Source: Lautropia dentalis (GTDB taxonomy: Bacteria; Pseudomonadota; Gammaproteobacteria; Burkholderiales; Burkholderiaceae_E). Taken from it: a DNA stretch of 64,000 nt. Each line of letters opens with the position of its first letter. Positions within the stretch are counted from its first letter, which is position 1. The translations under genes and the position numbers were made by a program. A model generated the notes under the pieces. It was not told the origin of the DNA. It did not search any database and saw nothing but the letters and a program-made list of their open reading frames with translations. This document shows positions 1 through 8,731 of the stretch, piece by piece. The stretch lies in NCBI RefSeq assembly GCF_003892345.1, contig NZ_RRUE01000001.1, forward strand, positions 713,008 to 777,007. The letters run 5' to 3'.

Positions 1-1890
1 GCGCTGGCGGATGCGCTCGATGTTGGCACTGAGCAGCAGGACCGGTTTGTGGTCGAAACGGGGATCCTGGCGCAGCTGGCGGATAAAGGCCACGCCGCTG
101 CCGTCGGGCAGGTCCAGGTCGATGATGAAGAAGTCGTAGGCATCGGGGTCGGCCGCGCAGAGGGCGCTGGCCTGTTCGAGGCTGACGACGTGGTCGGTGG
201 ATGACACCAGCCGTTCCAGCATGGCCACGGTGCCCAGCGCGCCGATGGGGTCGTCGTCGATCAGCAGGCAGCTGCGGTCGAGGCGCCGGGTGGCGTCGGA
301 CTGCTCCGTGGGCGCATCGTGCGGGGCAGGCTGCACGAGGGGCAGCGTCAGGACCAGGCGGGTGCCGTCTTCCTGCTCGCCGGGCCGCAGGGTGCCCTGC
401 AGGGCGGTGGTCATGCGCTGGGCAATGGCCAGGCCCAGACCGATGCCATGGCCGCTGTCCAGGCAGGGACGCAGGGTGGCGGGGGGATGTGCGAGCTGCC
501 GGCGCACGGCGGTGGGCAGGCCCGGACCGTGATCGCTGACGGTGAAGACGAGCTGGCCATCGTGCACGCGCACGTCGAGCAGCACACCCCGGCCGTCGTC
601 GTGGCGCAGGGCGTTCTGGATGAGGTTGCCGAGAATCTGCTGCACCATCGACCAGTCGAGGGTCACCTCGTCGGGCAGGGCGGACTCGACCTGCAGCCGC
701 AGCGGCACGCCGCGCTGCCGGGCCAGGATGTCCTTGGTGCGAACCAGCCCGGCGAGGGCCTTGCGCAGGCCGGTGGGCTCGGGGCGGGGCTGGGGGGCCT
801 GGTGCTCGAAGCGCGAGAAGCCCAGCACGTTCTCGAGGGTGGCGTCGAGGGCGCCGGCCGACAGGCTGAGCAGGTCCAGCAGCCGTTCCACGTCACGTAC
901 GCTGGCATCGCGCAGCAGTTCGGCCGCGCCCAGCACGCTGTGCAGCGGGCCGCGGATCTCGTGGCTCATGGTGGCCAGGAACAGCGACATGGTGCGTTCG
1001 GCGGCGCGTGCCCGTTCGACGGCCCGGGTGTGTTCGGTCACGTCGTGCATCAGCACGATCCGGCAGCGGTCCAGCTTCTGCACGCTGTCCTCGACGAGAC
1101 GCAGCCGGATGTCGAAGCAGCGGCGCCCCTCGTGGGTGTCGAGCCAGATGGCCGTGAGTTCGGTGCTGCCAGTGTCGAGAATCTCGGCCAGCAGGGCCTG
1201 AAGCTGCGGGCGGTGGTGCTGCAGGGCCAGCCGGTAGCGCAGGGCGCCGGGTTCGGACAGCCCCAGGAAGGTCTGCAGGGCGGCGCTGTTGGCATCGAGC
1301 AGCTCACCCTGTTAGGTGGTGATGAAGACGGGGCCGCGCAGCCCTTCGAGCACGCCGAAATACTGGTCCCGTTCGCGGGTCAGGCGGCGGATGCTGTCGG
1401 CCAGGGCGGCCTCGTGCGGCTGGGGTGAGGCCCAGGGGGCCAGCATGGCCTGATCGGCCTCGTCGAAGAAGTCGTGCAGCCGGGCCAGCAGGGCGTCGGG
1501 ATGGGGCAGTGTCCCGGTGGGCTGGCCATCCGGCTGCCACAGCAGCTGGCGGAAGTGGGCGTCATAGGCGCGGCGACAGAGCCGGAACAGGCCGTGATGC
1601 AGCTCCAGGGGCACGCCGGCGTCATGGTGGCGGCTGGCAATGTGGCGCAGGCGTTCGAAGCGCGGGTCGTGCCGGTAATCGTTGCGGCCATCCAGCTGGC
1701 GTGGCCGGGGATCGGTCAGGTACTGCAGCAGGCAGTCGCTGAGCCGTTCGGCCGCTTCGTTCCAGGCGGCGCGCATGGAACTGGTCTGGTCGGTGAAGCC
1801 ATGGGCCAGGGCCAGTTCCAGAATGCGCTGGACGAGCGCATCGTTTTCGGTGTCCAGGATGTCCTTCAGGGGATGGACGGGCCAGTGCAT
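1..1890 (-). pseudogene. Hybrid sensor histidine kinase, partial, interrupted by an in-frame TAA
   Basis: From the ATG at 1890, 192 codons lead to a TAA at 1312-1314. The same frame then stays open to the window edge, so a single nonsense codon splits an otherwise intact kinase. After the stop come a PAS-like stretch (QGELLDANSAAL), a phosphoacceptor box SHEIRGPLHSVLG with its His codon at 961-963, ATPase motifs VSDHGPGLP (510-540) and GHGIGLGLAIA (420-450), and a receiver domain with LLIDDDP (near 245-265) and its Asp at 118-120 in IIDLDLPDG. No membrane segment is visible, so a cytosolic sensor is inferred. The N-terminal 190 residues are helical and unrecognised. The frame is open back to 2076, so an earlier start is possible; 1890 lacks a clear ribosome site. 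It is divergent from the cytochrome-molybdoenzyme operon. The lesion could be a real pseudogene or a sequencing error. Confidence 0.8.
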
Positions 1891-2134
1891 CGTGTCGGGC
1901 GGTGGAGGAGACAGGCCGGAAATTCGACCAGAACCGACCGGCCGCGACAAGGAACCCTCTGTAAAAGTCTGCGAGCACTTCAAGTCTGTCAGCACTTCGG
2001 GCCTCACGCGGGATGAGCCGGAAGGCCCCCTGTTTACACAGCCTTCACAACCCTGCAGCCTTTGTGGGCATGTCAATACCTATAGTGATGGCGTGGGCAG
2101 CGTTCGTGCCCGTTCATCGAAGGAGGCAGGTGCG

Positions 2135-3787
2135 ATGGCACGCGTCAGGGGTGCAACGGTATGGAAGGTGGGCAGCAGTCTGCTGGTGCTGGGTGGCCTG
2201 GGTTTTCTGGTGCTGACCTCGCCCTGGACCTGGTCGATGCTGCATGGTTCGCAGGAACTGCCCCCGCTGGAAGGGGCGGATGTGGCCAACGGCCGGCGGG
2301 TGTTCGTGGCATCGGACTGTGCCACCTGTCATGCCACGCCGGGCCAGCCGAAGGATACGGTGCTGGGCGGTGGCCGGGCGCTGGACACGGCGTTCGGGAT
2401 CTTTCACATGCCCAACATCTCGCCGGACAAACAGGCCGGCATTGGCAACTGGACGCTGGCACAGTTCGACCGGGCGCTGCGCCAGGGGGTGGGGCCCGGT
2501 GGTTTCTGGCCGGATGGGCAGGTGCTCTATCCGTCCTTTCCATATACCTCCTACCAGAAGCTCAAGGGCAGCGATGTGCGCGACCTGTATGCGTACATGA
2601 TGACGCTGCCACCGGTGGCGCAGGCAGCGCCCGATCATGAACTGAAGTTTCCGTTCAGCCTGCGTCGGGGTGTGGGGCTGTGGCGGCTGGCCTTTCTGGA
2701 TGGCAGGCCCTGGCAGCCCGGGCCGGTGCCCGCCGGGGTGAAGGCCGACGACTACCACCGGGGCGAGTATCTGGTGGAGGCGGCCGGCCACTGTGCGGAA
2801 TGCCATTCGACGCGGACCTTCATGGGCAATGTGAAGGCCGGCCTGCGCTATGCCGGCGGCCCCACGCCGGAGGGCAATGGCTGGTTTCCGAACGTCACGC
2901 CGGACGAGACGGGCATTGGTTACTGGTCGGTGCCGTCGATTGCCAGCTATCTGCAGACGGGCGTGAACCCGATCGGGCGGGTGGCCGATGGCGACATGGC
3001 CGAGGTGATCAGAAACACGGCGCAGCTGCCGGCGGCCGATGTGGAGGCGATGGCACTGTATCTGAAACATGTGCCGGCGGTGACACAGCCGGCGCCCGGC
3101 ATGCCGATGCCCAACCATGGCAGCGAGCTGGTGATGCTGCCCTCGGTGGTGCAGCATGCGTCGCGGCTGCCGGTTTCGGGCCCGGACAGCATCCGGGCCG
3201 GTGAGGCTGCCACCGTGGTCAGAACCACCAATGCCTGGCTGCAGGCCGGGGGCGTGCAGAAGGGCGCCGAGGCCCAGGCCAAGCTGCTGGGCGGTGCGGC
3301 CGTGCAGGTGAAGGCGCGCGACGGCGACCGGGTGCAGCTGGTGCTGCAGGGCTGGCAGATTGCCGACACGCCCAGCGTGGTCTATCAGGCGCGTGGCCAG
3401 CGGGTGATGGTGGGGGTGCTGACGCCCGAGGCGGTGGCGGCGGTGAAACACGGCGAGGCCGAGACCGACGCCGATACCGGCCAGCGCTGGCTGCCGGCCG
3501 AGCTGACGGTGTGGGCAGAGGCGACCGGACTGAACACCGACCGGCCTGCCGTGTGGGCCTACAGCCAGGATGTGTTCCAGAAGGCGTGTTCGGCCTGTCA
3601 CGTGCTGCCGCAGAAGGGGCACTTCACGGCTAACCAGTGGATCGGCACGCTGAAATCGATGCGGCGCTTCACGACGATGGACGATGACCAGTACCGGCTG
3701 ATCCTGGCCTACCTGCAGAACCATTCGAAGGACCTGAAGGATCCGCACACCCAGGGTGGTGCAGCGGCGGCAGGAGGGCATCCATGA
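2135..3787 (+). CDS. Triheme c-type cytochrome with a TorC-like C-terminal domain
   Basis: This 550-residue exported cytochrome should pass electrons from the quinone pool to the molybdoenzyme encoded downstream. An N-terminal hydrophobic segment (residues 12-30) is a signal anchor or signal peptide. There are three CxxCH haem sites: CATCH at 62-66, CAECH at 220-224 and CSACH at 485-489. The first two lie in a diheme region like the cytochrome subunits of gluconate or alcohol dehydrogenases. Residues about 360-550, including GWQIADTP, VWAYSQDVF and HFTANQWIG, resemble the C-terminal monoheme part of TorC. Classical TorC carries a tetraheme NapC/NirT domain instead of the diheme part. The ATG at 2135 follows AAGGAGG at good spacing; the frame is open further upstream but lacks a better start. 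Its stop overlaps the next start (ATGA). Confidence 0.85.
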   Translation: MARVRGATVWKVGSSLLVLGGLGFLVLTSPWTWSMLHGSQELPPLEGADVANGRRVFVASDCATCHATPGQPKDTVLGGGRALDTAFGIFHMPNISPDKQAGIGNWTLAQFDRALRQGVGPGGFWPDGQVLYPSFPYTSYQKLKGSDVRDLYAYMMTLPPVAQAAPDHELKFPFSLRRGVGLWRLAFLDGRPWQPGPVPAGVKADDYHRGEYLVEAAGHCAECHSTRTFMGNVKAGLRYAGGPTPEGNGWFPNVTPDETGIGYWSVPSIASYLQTGVNPIGRVADGDMAEVIRNTAQLPAADVEAMALYLKHVPAVTQPAPGMPMPNHGSELVMLPSVVQHASRLPVSGPDSIRAGEAATVVRTTNAWLQAGGVQKGAEAQAKLLGGAAVQVKARDGDRVQLVLQGWQIADTPSVVYQARGQRVMVGVLTPEAVAAVKHGEAETDADTGQRWLPAELTVWAEATGLNTDRPAVWAYSQDVFQKACSACHVLPQKGHFTANQWIGTLKSMRRFTTMDDDQYRLILAYLQNHSKDLKDPHTQGGAAAAGGHP

Positions 3788-4485
3788 ACACGATGACGGT
3801 GACGCTGGCCGATGTGGCGGAATGGCTGTCGGCCCAGTTTTTGGCACCGCCCGATGCGGCGATGGTGGAGGCGGCCCGCTCGGTGCGCGGCCAGCTGCTG
3901 CTGGCGCAGATGGGCGCGCTGCTCGACCGCCCGGACGAGATGGGCCGGCTGCGCAGCCTGCTGTCGGCCGATGCGGTGCCGGTCGTGGTGCAGGGATTGC
4001 AGCGTAGCCACGTGGCGCTGTTCGAGGGGATTTTCCGCAATCGCAGCGTGGCGCCCTATGCCAGCGTCTGGGATGGCACCGGCCGGCTGTTCGGTCCGGC
4101 CGTGGAGCGGATGCAGCGGCTGCTGCACGATCTGGACATCCGGCTGGATGAGGGGTTTCACGAGCCGCCCGATCACCTGGGGGTGCAGCTGCTGGCGCTG
4201 GCCGAGGCGCTGCGGCAGCCGCAGGCCGCACGGGTGGCGCGGGTGCTGGACGAGCTGGCCTGGACCGAACGCTTTGCCGCCGCGCTGGGCCGGCTGGATG
4301 GTGATGGTTACTTCGGTGTGGCGGCCAGGCTGCTGCCCCCGCTGCTGGAACGGGCTGGACAGGCTGTGCAACAGGCGGCCCTGGCGCAGCAGGATGCGCA
4401 ACGGGCGATCGTGTGTACGCCCGGGCAGGTGCAGCAGGATGCGTCAGCGCTTCCTGCCTGTGACATGCAGGCGCAGGTGGCATGA
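3784..4485 (+). CDS. torD: TorD-family molybdoenzyme chaperone
   Basis: TorD-family proteins are cytoplasmic chaperones that bind the apo form and signal peptide of a molybdopterin reductase and help cofactor insertion before export. The 233-residue product is predicted all-helical and contains the family signature EPPDHLGVQL near residues 124-133. It overlaps the cytochrome stop by four bases and precedes the reductase gene by 67 bp, so all three genes are probably one operon. The last 30-40 residues (QQAALAQQDAQRAIV onward) are Gln/Ala-rich and look like a lineage-specific tail. Family assignment is firm; the partner is inferred from position. Confidence 0.87.
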   Translation: MNTMTVTLADVAEWLSAQFLAPPDAAMVEAARSVRGQLLLAQMGALLDRPDEMGRLRSLLSADAVPVVVQGLQRSHVALFEGIFRNRSVAPYASVWDGTGRLFGPAVERMQRLLHDLDIRLDEGFHEPPDHLGVQLLALAEALRQPQAARVARVLDELAWTERFAAALGRLDGDGYFGVAARLLPPLLERAGQAVQQAALAQQDAQRAIVCTPGQVQQDASALPACDMQAQVA

Positions 4486-4552
4486 GGACGGACGGCAGCG
4501 GGCACACGGTGGCCCGGCGGCCAGGACAGACGACAGGACAGGAGAACAGGTC

Positions 4553-7180
4553 ATGAACGCTCAACACGATACGGTGCGGCAGATGCCTCGACACGATGCG
4601 TCACCGCAGATGTCTGCCACGCAGCCGGATACCTCGCTGTCGCGCCACGGCTTCGTGCGTGGCCAGGTGGCGGCGGCGCTGGGTATTGCCGGTGCGCCGG
4701 TGCTGGTGCGGGGTGCTGCACCTGCGGCAGGGGACGGTGGCCCGGGGGAAAAGACGGCACAGGGGGGCGGGGCGGCTTCCCGGGCGTCTGGCAGTACCGT
4801 GGCTGCCGGGGCGGACAAGGCGGGAGACGTGCCTGGCGGTATCCTGTCGGGCTGTCACTGGGGGGCCTTCTACGGCATCGTCAAGGATGGCCGTGCGGTG
4901 GAATTCCGGCCGTGGCCGAAGGATCCGGCGCCGTCGCCGCAGCTGCCCGGGGTGCTGGACTCGCTGTATTCACCCTCGCGCATCCGCTATCCGATGGTGC
5001 GGCGCGCCTGGCTGGAGAAGGGCCCGGGGGCCGATCCGGCGGGCCGGGGGACCGGGGATTTCGTGCGGGTGAGCTGGGAGAAGGCCATCCAGCTGGTGGC
5101 CGACGAGCTGACCCGCGTGCGCGAGAAGTATGGCCAGACGGCGGTGTTTGCCGGTTCCTATGGCTGGAAGAGCCCGGGGCGGCTGCACAACTGCCAGACG
5201 CTGCTGCGGCGGATGCTGAACCTGACCGGCAGCTATACCAACAGTACCGGCGACTATTCGACGGGGGCGGCACAGGTGATCCTGCCCTATGTGTCGGGGT
5301 CGCTGGAGGTGTACGAGCAGTGCACCACCTGGAACAACCTGGCCGAACACTGCGAGCTGATGGTGTTCTGGGGCTGCAATCCGCTCAATACTTCGCAGAT
5401 TTCCCGGCAGGTGGCCGACCATGGTGCCTGGCCGGGCGTGGAGGCCATGAAGAAGGCCGGCACGAAGGTGATCTGCATCGACCCGATCCGCACCGAAACC
5501 TGCCAGGCCCTGAACGGCGAATGGATTGCGCCACGTCCGCAGACCGATGTGGCGCTGATGCTGGGCATTGCCTGGGTGCTGGTGGACGAGAAGCTGTACG
5601 ACCGGAAATTCCTCGAAAAGTACACGGTGGGCTTCGACCGCTTCCTGCCCTACCTGCTGGGCAAGAGCGATGGCCAGCCCAAGACGCCGGCCTGGGCCGA
5701 GGGCATCAGCGGGGTACCGGCCGACACCATCCGCTCGCTGGCCCGCCGCTTTGCGAAACACCGCACCATGCTGGCGCTGGGCTATTCCACGCAGCGCCAG
5801 CACCACGGCGAGCAGTCGCACTGGATGCTGATCACGCTGGCGGCGATGCTGGGCCAGATCGGCCTGCCGGGGGGCGGCTATGGCCTGAGCTATCACTATG
5901 CCTCGGGCGGGGCGCCCACGGCGAACACGCCGATCCTGAAGGCCATCGACGATGCGTCCGGGCAGGGGGGCGAGGGGGCGGCCTGGCTGGCCCAGAGCGG
6001 GGCGGTGTCCATTCCGGTGTCGCGACTGGTGGAAACGCTGCTGAACCCGGGCAAGGTGATGTCGTTCAATGGTCACGAGATCAAGCTGCCGCTGATCAAG
6101 CTGGCCTACTGGGTGGGCGGCAATCCGTTTGCACACCAGCAGGACCGCAACCAGATGGTGCAGGCGTGGCGCCGGCTCGATACCTTCATCGTGCATGATT
6201 TCCAGTGGACGGCCACGGCCCGCCATGCCGACATCGTGCTGCCGGCCACCACGTCCTACGAGCGCAACGACATCGAGCAGATGGGCGATTATGCGCAGAG
6301 CCACATCGTGGCGATGAAGAAGATCGTCGAGCCGCTGTTCGAGGCACGCAACGACTTCGACATCTTTGCGGACATTGCACGGCGACTGGGCAAGGGCGAT
6401 CCGTTCACCCGCCGTCTGACCGAGATGGAGTGGATCCGCAACCTCTACGAGGCGGCCAAGATCGAATCACGCGCCAAGGGCATGGAGATGCCGGTGTTCG
6501 ACGCGTTCTGGGCCAGCAACCGGCCCCTGTCCTTCCCGATTCCGCCGACGTCGAAGGAATTCGTGCGCCATGCCGATTTTCGGGCCGATCCGCTGCTGAA
6601 CGCGCTGGGCACGGCCTCCGGCAAGTTCGAGCTGTATTCGCGCACCATCGAGAAGTACGGCTACGACGACTGCCCGCCGCATGCCACCTGGCTGGAGCCC
6701 ATCGAGCGCGTGGGCGGGCCGGACACGAAGTATCCGCTGCACATCGTGTCGAACCACCCGCAGATGCGGCTGCATTCGCAGCTGTGCGGTACGGTCAACC
6801 GCAGGACCTACGAGGTGGCCGGCCGTGAACCCTGCTGGATGAATCCGAAGGATGCGGCGGCCCGTGGCCTGAAGGATGGCGAGGTGGTGCGGGTGTTCAA
6901 CCAGCGCGGGCAGATCCTGGCCGGACTGAAGATTACCGACGAGATCATGCCCGGGGCCATCCGCATCAACGAGGGCGGCTGGTACGACCCGGTGAATCCG
7001 CGCCAGGACGGTACGCTGTGCGCCTGGGGCGACGTGAACGTGCTGACCACCGGGGTGGCCACGTCGAAGCTGGGGCAGGGCAATTGCGGCCAGACCGGGG
7101 TGGCGGAAGTGGAGCGCTTCCGGGGCTCGCTGCCGCCGGTGACGGTGTTCGAACAGCCGGAAGCACACCGGAAGGGGTGA
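4553..7180 (+). CDS. torA: Molybdopterin oxidoreductase, TorA/DMSO-reductase type
   Basis: Predicted periplasmic reductase of the TMAO/DMSO/biotin-sulfoxide reductase family (875 residues) using a bis-MGD molybdenum cofactor. NSTGDYSTGAAQ carries the likely Mo-ligand Ser236. Other family blocks are TTWNNLAEHCELMVFWGCNP, HHGEQSHWM, WVGGNPFAHQQD, DIVLPATTSYERND and the C-terminal cofactor-binding NQRGQILAGLK region. There is no N-terminal CxxC iron-sulphur motif, as in TorA. The signal region reads SRHGFV at 30-35, so the second arginine of the twin-arginine motif is histidine. The ATG at 4553 follows GGAGAACAGG. The adjacent cytochrome and TorD-like genes favour TMAO or a related S/N-oxide as substrate, but substrate cannot be read from sequence. 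Confidence 0.88.
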   Translation: MNAQHDTVRQMPRHDASPQMSATQPDTSLSRHGFVRGQVAAALGIAGAPVLVRGAAPAAGDGGPGEKTAQGGGAASRASGSTVAAGADKAGDVPGGILSGCHWGAFYGIVKDGRAVEFRPWPKDPAPSPQLPGVLDSLYSPSRIRYPMVRRAWLEKGPGADPAGRGTGDFVRVSWEKAIQLVADELTRVREKYGQTAVFAGSYGWKSPGRLHNCQTLLRRMLNLTGSYTNSTGDYSTGAAQVILPYVSGSLEVYEQCTTWNNLAEHCELMVFWGCNPLNTSQISRQVADHGAWPGVEAMKKAGTKVICIDPIRTETCQALNGEWIAPRPQTDVALMLGIAWVLVDEKLYDRKFLEKYTVGFDRFLPYLLGKSDGQPKTPAWAEGISGVPADTIRSLARRFAKHRTMLALGYSTQRQHHGEQSHWMLITLAAMLGQIGLPGGGYGLSYHYASGGAPTANTPILKAIDDASGQGGEGAAWLAQSGAVSIPVSRLVETLLNPGKVMSFNGHEIKLPLIKLAYWVGGNPFAHQQDRNQMVQAWRRLDTFIVHDFQWTATARHADIVLPATTSYERNDIEQMGDYAQSHIVAMKKIVEPLFEARNDFDIFADIARRLGKGDPFTRRLTEMEWIRNLYEAAKIESRAKGMEMPVFDAFWASNRPLSFPIPPTSKEFVRHADFRADPLLNALGTASGKFELYSRTIEKYGYDDCPPHATWLEPIERVGGPDTKYPLHIVSNHPQMRLHSQLCGTVNRRTYEVAGREPCWMNPKDAAARGLKDGEVVRVFNQRGQILAGLKITDEIMPGAIRINEGGWYDPVNPRQDGTLCAWGDVNVLTTGVATSKLGQGNCGQTGVAEVERFRGSLPPVTVFEQPEAHRKG

Positions 7181-7328
7181 AACGGCCGGGGCACCGGACA
7201 GGGGCTCCGGGGGAGTGACATCATCTCCCGGATCATGGATGACTGGGGACAGCAATCACCGGGTCTGGCTGGCCAAAGCCCCGGTTGTCCAGGACACGAA
7301 CATGGTAACGGGGCCTGTCGTGTGCCTT

Positions 7329-7967
7329 TCAGCCCGGCCTTGCCGCAGAGGCGGCCGGCTGCCCGCCCTCATCGGCCAGATCGCCCGCATAGTGGGTGGC
7401 AGGCGCCGGTGAGGGACCAGTGGTGCGTGTGGCCGGGGGGGTGATCCGGCCGGTATGCATGATGAAGCGTCCGGCCCGGCGGTCGGCCAGGAACCAGCGC
7501 AGCGTGGCTTCGACGGTGCTGAAGGCGATCTGGTCCCAGGGAATGTCGGCCTCGGCAAAGAGGCGGGCATCCAGGCTTTCCTCGCCGGGGGCCAGCTCGG
7601 GGGTGGCCAGCTGCGCGCGGTAGAACACATGCACCTGTTCGGCGTGCGGCACGTCGATGACGGCAAACAGCTCGGCGTTGCCGTCGGTGCGTGCACCGGC
7701 CTCCTCGCCGGTTTCGCGCAGGGCGCCCTCGGCGATGGTCTCGCCGGTTTCCATGAAGCCGGCCGGCAGGGTCCATTTGCCATGGCGGGGCTCGATGGCA
7801 CGCCGGCAGAGCAGGATGCGGTCTTCCCAGACACAGACCGCCCCGGTGACGATGCGCGGGTTGACGTAGTGAACGGTGTGGCAGCGCGTGCAGACCTGCC
7901 TCGGCCGGTTGTCACCGTCGGGGATCCGGGTCTCGGTGGGGCTGCCGCAGTTTGTGCAGTATTTCAT
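7329..7967 (-). CDS. Nudix hydrolase with N-terminal zinc ribbon
   Basis: A 212-residue hydrolase expected to cleave a nucleoside diphosphate linked to another moiety. The N-terminus has a zinc ribbon, CTNCG then CTRCH. The Nudix box runs from GFMETGETIAEGAL to RETGEEAGA and fits Gx5Ex7REUxEExGU with Thr at the U position. The ATG at 7967 places the zinc ribbon at residues 4-25; longer in-frame starts add only low-complexity sequence. The C-terminal 35 residues after FIMHTGRI are Pro/Ala/Thr-rich. It stands alone, convergent with the tor-like operon and divergent from the tRNA. The substrate cannot be told from sequence. Confidence 0.85.
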   Translation of the reverse strand: MKYCTNCGSPTETRIPDGDNRPRQVCTRCHTVHYVNPRIVTGAVCVWEDRILLCRRAIEPRHGKWTLPAGFMETGETIAEGALRETGEEAGARTDGNAELFAVIDVPHAEQVHVFYRAQLATPELAPGEESLDARLFAEADIPWDQIAFSTVEATLRWFLADRRAGRFIMHTGRITPPATRTTGPSPAPATHYAGDLADEGGQPAASAARPG

Positions 7968-8046
7968 GACTGGAAATTTTGCGCCCGGGGGCGCCGGCGG
8001 GCAAGTCGGCGCTGTGGGGGTGTGGGGCCTTTTTTTGGGTGGGGGG

Positions 8047-8075
8047 TTGCATTCACCGTGGCGTTTGTGCATAAT
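8047..8075 (+). promoter_or_regulatory. Sigma-70-type promoter of the initiator tRNA gene
   Basis: TTGCAT at 8047-8052 and CATAAT at 8070-8075 are separated by exactly 17 bp. The mature tRNA begins at 8082, only seven bases after the -10 box, so transcription should start at or next to the mature 5' end. Confidence 0.75.
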
Positions 8076-8081
8076 TCTTTT

Positions 8082-8158
8082 CGCGGGGTGGAGCAGTCTG
8101 GCAGCTCGTCGGGCTCATAACCCGAAGGTCGGAGGTTCAAATCCTCCCCCCGCAACCA
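8082..8158 (+). tRNA. Initiator tRNA-fMet (CAU)
   Basis: A 77-base gene that folds as a complete cloverleaf with anticodon CAT in GGGCTCATAACCC and an encoded CCA end at 8156-8158. Two initiator hallmarks are visible. The first base is C, facing A before the discriminator, so the top acceptor pair is mismatched. The anticodon stem has three consecutive G-C pairs. The T-arm carries GGTTCAAAT. A promoter lies immediately upstream and an intrinsic terminator 13 bases downstream, so it is a monocistronic unit. Confidence 0.95.
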
Positions 8159-8171
8159 TCGACATTCCACG

Positions 8172-8206
8172 CCCCTGAGCTATCAAGACACTCAGGGGCT
8201 TTTTTT
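8172..8206 (+). terminator. Intrinsic terminator of tRNA-fMet
   Basis: The eight-base arms CCCCTGAG (8172-8179) and CTCAGGGG (8191-8198) are perfectly complementary and are followed by C and seven Ts. Confidence 0.9.
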
Positions 8207-8731
8207 CGTCCATGGCTTTTGGCCCTGTTGCCGCTGCCCTGCTGCTGGCATTGCCCCGCTGGTGGCCCCGGCCTGCCGTTCCTGCGGAGGGGCGGTCCGG
8301 GTCATGAAGGAGGCAGCCGGGAGCGCGGAAACGGGGGGCCGTGAGTCTTTCGGCACATCGGCACATCGGGGCGGCGTGTCATGACGTCCCGGGGCGGGAT
8401 GTGGTGCAGCAACCGGGATGGATGGGGCATCGTGCAACCGGGGCGTGGGTGTCGTGAGGCTGCGACAGCGGCCTGCCTCCGGTCGGGGATGCCCCTGTGG
8501 TGTTCCGGGGCCATTTGATGCGCCTGGCGGGCTGATGGCACCATCGCCCCTTTGGAAACCTCCGTATCGGCGGAGGCGCTCCTGGTCCCGCCGGGAAGGC
8601 GTCACGCAGGCGCCATCGCCGTTTGCCGGGGCGAACGGCGTGAGGGAACGGTGCCGGCGCAGGGCCAGACGGCCGCACGGCATGGCTTCCGGTGCCGTCC
8701 CAGTGCCTTCCGGTGCAAGTGCAGACCCCCC
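8207..8731. other. Intergenic region without a convincing gene
   Basis: No frame here shows a recognisable protein or a good ribosome site. It holds one copy of the intergenic octamer GTGTCATG (8376-8383) and a short inverted repeat, CCTCCG at 8559-8564 with CGGAGG at 8571-8576. No promoter for the downstream channel gene was identified. Confidence 0.5.

Noticed and set aside
2062-2076. FNR-like palindrome TTGTGGGCATGTCAA upstream of the cytochrome operon
   Set aside because: Half-sites are separated by five rather than four bases and match the FNR consensus poorly, so a claim of anaerobic control would be weak.
2114-4594. Long antisense open frame of 826 codons
   Set aside because: It mirrors the cytochrome and torD genes; its protein is Pro/Arg/His-rich without any domain, a shadow caused by high GC.
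4553-7180. Nitrate or formate dehydrogenase-type molybdoenzyme
   Set aside because: No N-terminal CxxCxxxC cluster motif is present and the Mo-ligand region NSTGDYSTG is of the Ser (DMSO/TMAO reductase) type.
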